Under the pieces are notes generated by a model. It did not search any database and was not told the origin of the DNA. It worked only from the letters and a program-made list of their open reading frames with translations. This document shows, piece by piece, positions 14,631 to 19,151 of a stretch of DNA of 19,151 nt. This DNA comes from Deltaproteobacteria bacterium (GTDB taxonomy: Bacteria > Desulfobacterota > Syntrophia > Syntrophales > JAAYKM01), in assembly GCA_019136935.1 (NCBI GenBank), contig JAGVTI010000290.1:1-19151 (forward strand). Direction: 5' to 3'. Within the stretch, counting starts at the first letter, position 1. Each line of letters opens with the position of its first letter. The translations under genes and the position numbers were made by a program.

Positions 14631-15068
14631 ATCTCCGAAGGCCCCGACAACCCCGTTTTGAATAAACCACGAAATTGCCGCTGCCGCAGGTACCGGTATA
14701 TGGCAGCGACATCACGGTTTCAAAGCCTACCGCCGGGCAGATGATTTTCAGTTCACGGATCGATTCCTCTGCACGTTTCTTATTCATTGACAAACATTTT
14801 ACCGGAGGCAATTCGTTCTCCAGATAAGTATGGACGGCTGCGCATAAATGATGTAAATTACAAGACACTTGTGAAACATGCCGTCCCAAACCGCCTGCCG
14901 TCGGGGAAGGCAGGTCATTCTTTCATTTTTCATCAAGATCATTCTGGAGGGAGAAGTTAAAATTCGCTTAAACTGTTCAAAGGGATGAGGCTGGTTACGT
15001 CTAAAGCGTGATTCGGTGTATTTGTTAACCGCAGATGAACATTTACATTCGGCAAAGGAGGTTTGGCT
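14631..15068 (+). other. Gene-free gap between desulforedoxin and universal stress protein
   Basis: No well-supported gene in 438 bases. On the minus strand 14656-14787 reads MNKKRAEESIRELK, later GFETVMSLPYTGTCGSGNFVV, which looks protein-like but has no ribosome site and its frame runs on into unrelated sequence; it could be a gene fragment. A perfect 11-base palindrome TGTAAATTACA lies at 14852-14862, followed by TTGTGAAA. A CCTGCC/GGCAGG hairpin (14894-14914) follows. The universal stress protein promoter should lie in the AT-richer part after 14915, but no clear -35/-10 pair was found. Confidence 0.4.
14894..14929 (+). terminator. Weak terminator-like hairpin
   Basis: CCTGCC (14894-14899) pairs with GGCAGG (14909-14914) around a 9-base loop and is followed by a T-rich but interrupted tract ending in TTTTT. 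It could end transcription from the desulforedoxin side before the universal stress protein unit. Confidence 0.3.
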
Positions 15069-15518
15069 ATGTCAGATCCCAAAAGTATCCTTGTTCCAAC
15101 CGATTTCTCCACCTATTCCGATGCGGCGTTGAAGAAAGCCGTCGAGCTTGCGGAAAAGTTCAATTCCAAAATATACCTCTTGCATGTCATCGACAAGGCA
15201 ATCCAGCAGTGCGCGGTGGATTACTGCATTACGCCGGATGTCGTCAGCCAGCTTGAGGAACAGGGCATCAAGGCATCAAACGACAACCTGCGGGATGAAG
15301 CCAATAAGATCATCGGCGCCAAAAATCTGGATGTGGTGTTCGACGTTCAGAAAGGCCATCCGGCGGAAGTCATTTTGAAAGAACAGCAGGATAAGGGGAT
15401 CGACCTGATTGTCATTGCATCCCACGGGAAGAGCGGAATTTTAAAAAACCTCATGGGCAGTGTGGCGAACAAGGTTATCAAAGGTTCCAAATGCCCGGTT
15501 ATGGTGGTTAAACCTTAA
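15069..15518 (+). CDS. Universal stress protein (UspA family)
   Basis: A 149-residue cytosolic UspA-domain protein. The N-terminal strand SILVPTDFSTYSDAALKKAVELA and the C-terminal ATP-site segment ASHGKSG...MGSVANKVIKGSKCPVMVVKP are diagnostic. The nucleotide motif reads A-x2-G-x9-G-S; the first Gly of the usual G-x2-G-x9-G-S/T is Ala, still compatible with the ATP-binding type (MJ0577-like). The start at 15069 is set by AAAGGAGG 8 bases upstream; the TTG two codons earlier is less likely. It heads a probable operon with the DUF6448 gene (39-base gap) and the hemerythrin gene. Confidence 0.95.
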   Translation: MSDPKSILVPTDFSTYSDAALKKAVELAEKFNSKIYLLHVIDKAIQQCAVDYCITPDVVSQLEEQGIKASNDNLRDEANKIIGAKNLDVVFDVQKGHPAEVILKEQQDKGIDLIVIASHGKSGILKNLMGSVANKVIKGSKCPVMVVKP

Positions 15519-15557
15519 AAGGAATCATTCTCTTTTTCATTTAAGGAGGGTATTAAA

Positions 15558-16199
15558 ATGGAGAACAAATTCTTTCCCTGTCTTCGTTTCGTGTTTGCAA
15601 TCCTTCTGACCATGGGCATTTCCCTGACTTTCATTGTTCCCGCCGCTGTTGCTCATTGCGATACCCTTGACGGACCGGTTGTCAAAACCGCGGAAACGGC
15701 CCTTCAAACAGGGGATATCACGCCTGTGTTAAAATGGGTGAAGGAAGAGGATGAAGCGGAAATTAAAGATCTTTTCAAAAAGACCCTGGTTGTCAGATCG
15801 AAAGGAAAAGAGGCCCGGGAACTGGCGGACAGGTACTTTCTTGAAACCCTGGTGCGACTGCACCGCGCCGGAGAGGGAATGCCGTACACCGGCCTGAAAC
15901 CGGCCGGCGCCGTTGCACCGGCTGTCGTTGAAGCGGATAAGGCCCTGGAAAGCGGTTCTGCCGAAAACCTTATCAAACTGATTACCGAGGCCGCCTCGCA
16001 GGGGATACAGGAGCGGTTCGACCAGGCAAAAGAGGCCAAGAAGCATGCCGATCTTGACGTCAAGGACGGGCGTGTTTTTGTGGAAGCATATGTCCAGTTC
16101 ACCCATTACGTGGAAAAGCTGCATCTCGATGCCGCAGGCTCGCCGGAACACCATCATGGCATGCACGAACCGGCTTCGGACGAACATTCTGAACATTAA
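15558..16199 (+). CDS. DUF6448 family exported protein with His-rich tail
   Basis: A 213-residue protein with a Sec signal peptide (about residues 1-32, cleavage after AVA). The mature protein begins HCDTLDGPVV, a hallmark of DUF6448, followed by the conserved EEDEAEIKDLF, ADRYFLETLVRLHRAGEGMPYTGLKP and VEAYVQFTHYVEKL segments. The C-terminus is rich in His (EHHHGMHE...DEHSEH), which together with the N-terminal HC suggests metal binding in the periplasm; that is inference. Function of the family is unknown. AAGGAGG lies 10 bases before the ATG. Between a universal stress protein and a hemerythrin, it probably belongs to an oxygen/redox stress operon. Confidence 0.85.
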   Translation: MENKFFPCLRFVFAILLTMGISLTFIVPAAVAHCDTLDGPVVKTAETALQTGDITPVLKWVKEEDEAEIKDLFKKTLVVRSKGKEARELADRYFLETLVRLHRAGEGMPYTGLKPAGAVAPAVVEADKALESGSAENLIKLITEAASQGIQERFDQAKEAKKHADLDVKDGRVFVEAYVQFTHYVEKLHLDAAGSPEHHHGMHEPASDEHSEH

Positions 16200-16200
16200 G

Positions 16201-16212
16201 CCCTGCGCAGGG
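16201..16212 (+). repeat. Perfect 12-bp palindrome between DUF6448 and hemerythrin genes
   Basis: CCCTGCGCAGGG starts one base after the DUF6448 stop codon. It is short and lacks a T run, so it is not a terminator; it may be an RNA-processing or stabilising hairpin within the operon. Confidence 0.3.
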
Positions 16213-16250
16213 GCACAGTGCCTTAAGCTGGGTCAAGGAGCGAGGATCAT

Positions 16251-16811
16251 ATGAATTTTAAAGCCACGAAGCAGTTGAGAGACGAGCATGAAGGCGTAAA
16301 AATCATGCTTGGAATCCTGGAGATGGTGTGCAAGAAGGCCCAGGAAAGCGGAAGTCTGCATACCGCCCATTTCACGGCTATTCTTGAATTTCTCAAGGTA
16401 TTCGTCGATCAATGTCATCATGCCAAAGAAGAAGAGCTCCTTTTCCCCGCTTTGGAAGCTCTGGGAATTCCCAACGAGGGAGGACCGATCGGCGTTATGC
16501 TTCACGAGCATGCCATGGGCAGAGGGTTTATTAAAGCCATGGACGAGGCTTTCTCCGAATACACCCGCGGGGAAAAATCAGCTTTGGCGGAAGTCATCCA
16601 TCATGCCCGGGAGTACATTTCACTTTTACTTCATCATATTGACAAAGAAAATACCGTTTTGTTTGTCATGGCGGAAAACATCCTTTCCGACGCACAACAG
16701 GAAGAATTGTACGAAGGATTCGAACGGATCGAGGAGAACCGGATCGGCGTCGGCAAACACGAAGAGTTCCATGAATTGATCCACACTTTAAGGGATCTTT
16801 ATCTGGATTGA
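16251..16811 (+). CDS. Hemerythrin-domain (HHE) protein
   Basis: A 186-residue four-helix-bundle protein with a non-heme di-iron site. Candidate ligands are placed as expected: His13 (RDEHEG), His56/57 with Glu61 (CHHAKEEELLFP), His85/87 (MLHEHAMGR), and His128/129 with Glu133 (LLLHHIDKENTVLF). The E-E-E-x-L-F-P and D-K-E-N-x-x-L-F motifs are typical of the HHE cation-binding family. It is a single domain with no receiver or methyl-accepting part. Roles in this family are O2 or NO sensing/binding and iron handling; in an anaerobe O2 scavenging is plausible. Strong AAGGAGCGAGG ribosome site. Third gene of the stress group. Confidence 0.93.
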   Translation: MNFKATKQLRDEHEGVKIMLGILEMVCKKAQESGSLHTAHFTAILEFLKVFVDQCHHAKEEELLFPALEALGIPNEGGPIGVMLHEHAMGRGFIKAMDEAFSEYTRGEKSALAEVIHHAREYISLLLHHIDKENTVLFVMAENILSDAQQEELYEGFERIEENRIGVGKHEEFHELIHTLRDLYLD

Positions 16812-16856
16812 TCCAGGGCGAATCACGGATATTCATGGTGTAAGACAAGAGGGATT

Positions 16857-17305
16857 ATGGCGGGCGTAAACCGGGCATATCTGATCAAGGTGGAGAAAGC
16901 CAACGACATCGCGGAAGAGCGAAAGAAAACGCATCCCTGTGTTTTTCTCGTCCACGTCTCCGTGGCACGCGAGGCCGCTCTCGCGATCGGCGACTACATC
17001 TCCCGAAGGGGGGAGATGGACATCTACCTGGATCTTTTCAACGACCGTGGATTTCCCGGGTGCTTGAACTGGCCCGGCAGTCCGGCACGGAGCTTTCCCT
17101 TCTGGCGCTGAAGGGGATCAACAAACATCCGGCTTGCCATGATTCTTTTGAAGTTCTCCGCGGCATCAAGTCTCTCAACGAATACCTCTTCCGGGTATCG
17201 CCGCTGGTTTCCCGGATCATTTTCAACAATCCGGAGTACGGGGGATTGATGGTCCATACGGCGCCGCATCACCCCCTGGACGGCATCCTGGAATGGAATC
17301 GGTGA
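16857..17305 (+). pseudogene. Broken TIR-domain protein gene (internal deletion and frameshift)
   Basis: Two frames together give the two ends of a bacterial TIR-domain protein. From 16857 the frame reads PCVFLVHVSVAREAALAIGDYI then RRGEMDIYLDLFND, the first strand, helix and DIYLD strand of this TIR subfamily. After about 17040 the homologous sequence continues in another frame: PWISRVLELARQSGTELSLLALKG, then LRGIKSLNEYL, and the characteristic C-terminus HHPLDGILEWNR ending at 17305. About 45-60 residues that normally lie between (including the strand before the S-W-W-V-P-x-E segment) are missing, and the reading frame is shifted. In intact relatives the TIR domain is usually an NAD-degrading enzyme of immunity or signalling. 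It follows the hemerythrin gene by 45 bases on the same strand. Confidence 0.65.
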
Positions 17306-17413
17306 GGAATACGGCGGCGTGTCATCATCAGAATAATCTGTTTGTTGTTGCATCGGATAGCCGGCCGGAGCGGGGATGAACCCATCGGTTTGCAAACGAA
17401 ATATCTGAAACGC

Positions 17414-17452
17414 AAAAGGGGATCGGTTCAGAAATGTCCGATCCCCTTTTTT
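17414..17452. terminator. Bidirectional intrinsic terminator
   Basis: AAAAGGGGATCGG (17414-17426) pairs perfectly with CCGATCCCCTTTT (17438-17450) around an 11-base loop, with T runs on both strands (TTTTTT at 17447-17452 on plus; AAAA at 17414-17417 gives the U run on minus). It is placed between the convergent TIR remnant and htpG and can serve both. The remaining sequence of the 17306-17511 gap shows no gene. Confidence 0.88.
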
Positions 17453-17511
17453 ATACGCCGGCTGACTGGTGGTGTTCCATCCGTCAAACGGACAAATAGA
17501 TTCCGCCGCCC

Positions 17512-19151
17512 TTAAATCTCTTCGGCGCTTATCATCAAATCCCCGATCATTTTGCTGAACCGGGACGGATTTTCGAGTTTTCCGCCCTCGGAAACGACCG
17601 CCAGATCGAACAGCAGATCCGTGTAATCCTTCAAAACGGCGGACTCCTTGTCGTTCTCGTAGATCGTTTTGATCCTGGCGATCAGCGGATGGTCCATGTT
17701 GATTTCCAGGACCCGCTTGTCCGGCGGGGTCTCCTGGCCGGTGGCCCTGAGGACCTTCTGCATGTAGGCGCTCATGTCCTGGACGTCTCCGGACAGGCAG
17801 GCGACGGAATCCATGAGGTGGGTGGAGGGCTTGACCTCCTTCACCTTCTCTTCCAGGTGGCTCTTGATGTAACCGAAGAGCGGACCGTACTCTTCCTTCT
17901 TCTTGTCGTCGATCTTGTCGAGATCGAGGTCACCCTTTTCGGCGCTCTTGAACGTCTTCTTCTCAAATTCATGGAGATCCCGGACGACCCACTCGTCCAT
18001 CGGATCGTTCATGAGGATGACTTCGTAGTCCTTTGCCTTCAACTGCTCCAGATGGGGGCTGTTTTTCAGGGCGGTGATGTTTTCCCCCGTGATGTAGTAA
18101 ATCGCTTCCTGGTCCGGCTTCATGCGATCCACGTATTCCTTGAGCGAGATGAGGGCACCGTTGGAATGGGTGGTCTGATAGCGGAGCAAGTTCGCGATCT
18201 TGTCCTTGTTCTCGTAATCCGTCGAGATCCCGGTCTTGAAGATGGGGCCGAAAGCCTGGAAGAAGGGGTCGTATTTCTCCTTGTCCAAACCCGCCAGCAG
18301 TTCGAGGAGCTTCTTGACGAGGTTTTTCCGGATGTTTCTGACCAGGACGTCTTGCTGCAGGATTTCCCGGCTCACGTTGAGGTTCAGGTCCGGGGCATCC
18401 ACGACGCCCTTGATGAAGGACAGATACGGCGGCATCAGTTCCTTGCAGTTTTCCATGATGAAGACCCGCTTGCTGTAAAGCTGGACGCCGTGTTTGTGCT
18501 CCCGGTAAAAGAAGTCAAACGGCGGCCGCGAGGGGATGTACAGAAGCGCGCTGTATTCCGTCGCCCCCTCGAGCTTGACGTGCAGGCGCGTCAGGGGCGG
18601 CGTCCAGTCATGGCTGATGTGCTGGTAGAATTCGTCGTATTCCTCGTCGGAGATCTCCTTCTTATCGCGGGTACAGATCGCCTTCATGGAGTTGAGGGTC
18701 TCTTCCTTGATGACCTTTTCCGTCTTGTCTCCGTCCGGTTTGCCGTCCGCATCCAGGACCGGTTCCGTGCGCTCGACGTCCATGCAGACGGGATAGGAGA
18801 CAAAATCGGAGTGTTTCTTGATGACCTGGCGGATGGTCCACTCCTGTGCCGCGGCCTTCCTTTTTCGCTTCTTCGATGGTGTAGGACCCGTCGCCGGAGG
18901 ATTCCCACTTGACGGCCTGATCCGACCCGGCGGCTTTCGTGATGAGGGTGACCTTGTCGGCAACGATGAAGGCGCTGTAGAATCCCACGCCGAACTGGCC
19001 GATCAGCTCCGGTGTTAACATCTCTGGCTTGCCTGCCGCCGCGGCCGCCTCCAGGAAGTTGGCCGTCCCGCTCTGGGCGATCGTCCCGATATTCTCCACC
19101 ACTTCTTCATAGGTCATGCCGATCCCGTTATCCGAGATTTCCAGGATCCTG
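17512..19151 (-). pseudogene. htpG: HtpG (bacterial Hsp90), frameshifted in the ATPase domain; runs off right edge
   Basis: The minus strand carries most of HtpG in two frames. From the right edge to about 18848 one frame gives the GHKL ATPase domain: [30 protein letters not shown] and [10 protein letters not shown]. From about 18843 to the stop at 17512 another frame continues with [19 protein letters not shown], the middle domain (LLYIPSRPPFDFF, LYSKRVFIMENCKELMPPYL, NVSREILQQD) and the dimerisation domain. HtpG normally has about 15 residues between G-R-G-T and E-W (in Escherichia coli E-I-T-L-H-L-R-E-G-E...); here only one base separates them, so a deletion of about 44 bases, not a multiple of three, has occurred. 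HtpG folds client proteins with ATP in the cytosol. Either a true inactivating mutation or an assembly error. The first ~80 codons lie outside the window. Confidence 0.88.

Noticed and set aside
14787..14830. TTGACA at 14787 as a promoter for the universal stress protein gene.
   Set aside because: The sequence 17 bases downstream (AATTCG) is not a -10 element, and the site is about 280 bases from the gene.
17689..18912. 407-codon plus-strand open frame opposite htpG.
   Set aside because: It is the antisense shadow of a strongly conserved HtpG sequence; long antisense frames are common in GC-rich genes.

Overview
The window looks like a chromosomal segment of a Gram-negative anaerobe of the deltaproteobacterial (Desulfobacterota, perhaps Syntrophales-like) kind. 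The reasons are indirect: a stand-alone desulforedoxin, a hemerythrin next to a universal stress protein, DUF1329/DUF4410 exported proteins, an agmatine deiminase / N-carbamoylputrescine amidase operon, moderately high GC and strong AGGAGG ribosome sites. No phage, transposase, CRISPR array, rRNA or tRNA was recognised.

Layout. Positions 1-1224 (minus) hold an unknown two-TM membrane protein followed by, and overlapping, the NAD(P)H-hydrate epimerase gene nnrE, which runs off the left edge. A divergent promoter region (about 1225-1439) separates this pair from a small Cpn10/GroES-like gene on the plus strand. After a 339-bp gap, 2061-6221 (plus) is a co-directional run of envelope genes: DUF1329 exported protein, DUF4410 exported protein, YdcZ-type DMT transporter, Tim44-like membrane protein and a small two-TM protein. 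Convergent to it, 6328-8267 (minus) is the aguB-aguA operon (agmatine to putrescine), with a near-ideal promoter and a 26-bp near-palindrome over the predicted transcription start. Behind it (minus) lies a zinc-finger anti-sigma factor, translationally coupled to the decayed remnant of its ECF sigma factor.

From 9977 (plus): an isochorismatase-family hydrolase, aquaporin Z, a solitary beta-class DNA adenine methyltransferase, and two tail-to-tail genes of the ICMT/PEMT membrane methyltransferase superfamily. A previously easy-to-miss 34-residue, extremely basic ORF lies at 13961-14065 (minus). From 14484 (plus) comes a redox/stress group: desulforedoxin, universal stress protein, DUF6448 protein with a His-rich tail, and hemerythrin, followed by a broken TIR-domain gene. 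A bidirectional terminator separates this from htpG (minus), which is frameshifted by an internal deletion in the ATPase domain and runs off the right edge.

The most notable features are erosion: three genes (ECF sigma, TIR, HtpG) each lack an internal block. Other points worth checking are the orphan anti-sigma factor, the lone GroES-like protein, the aguBA operator and the small basic ORF. I did not find a convincing intact new defence or mobile system; the TIR gene is the only immune-like element and it appears dead.
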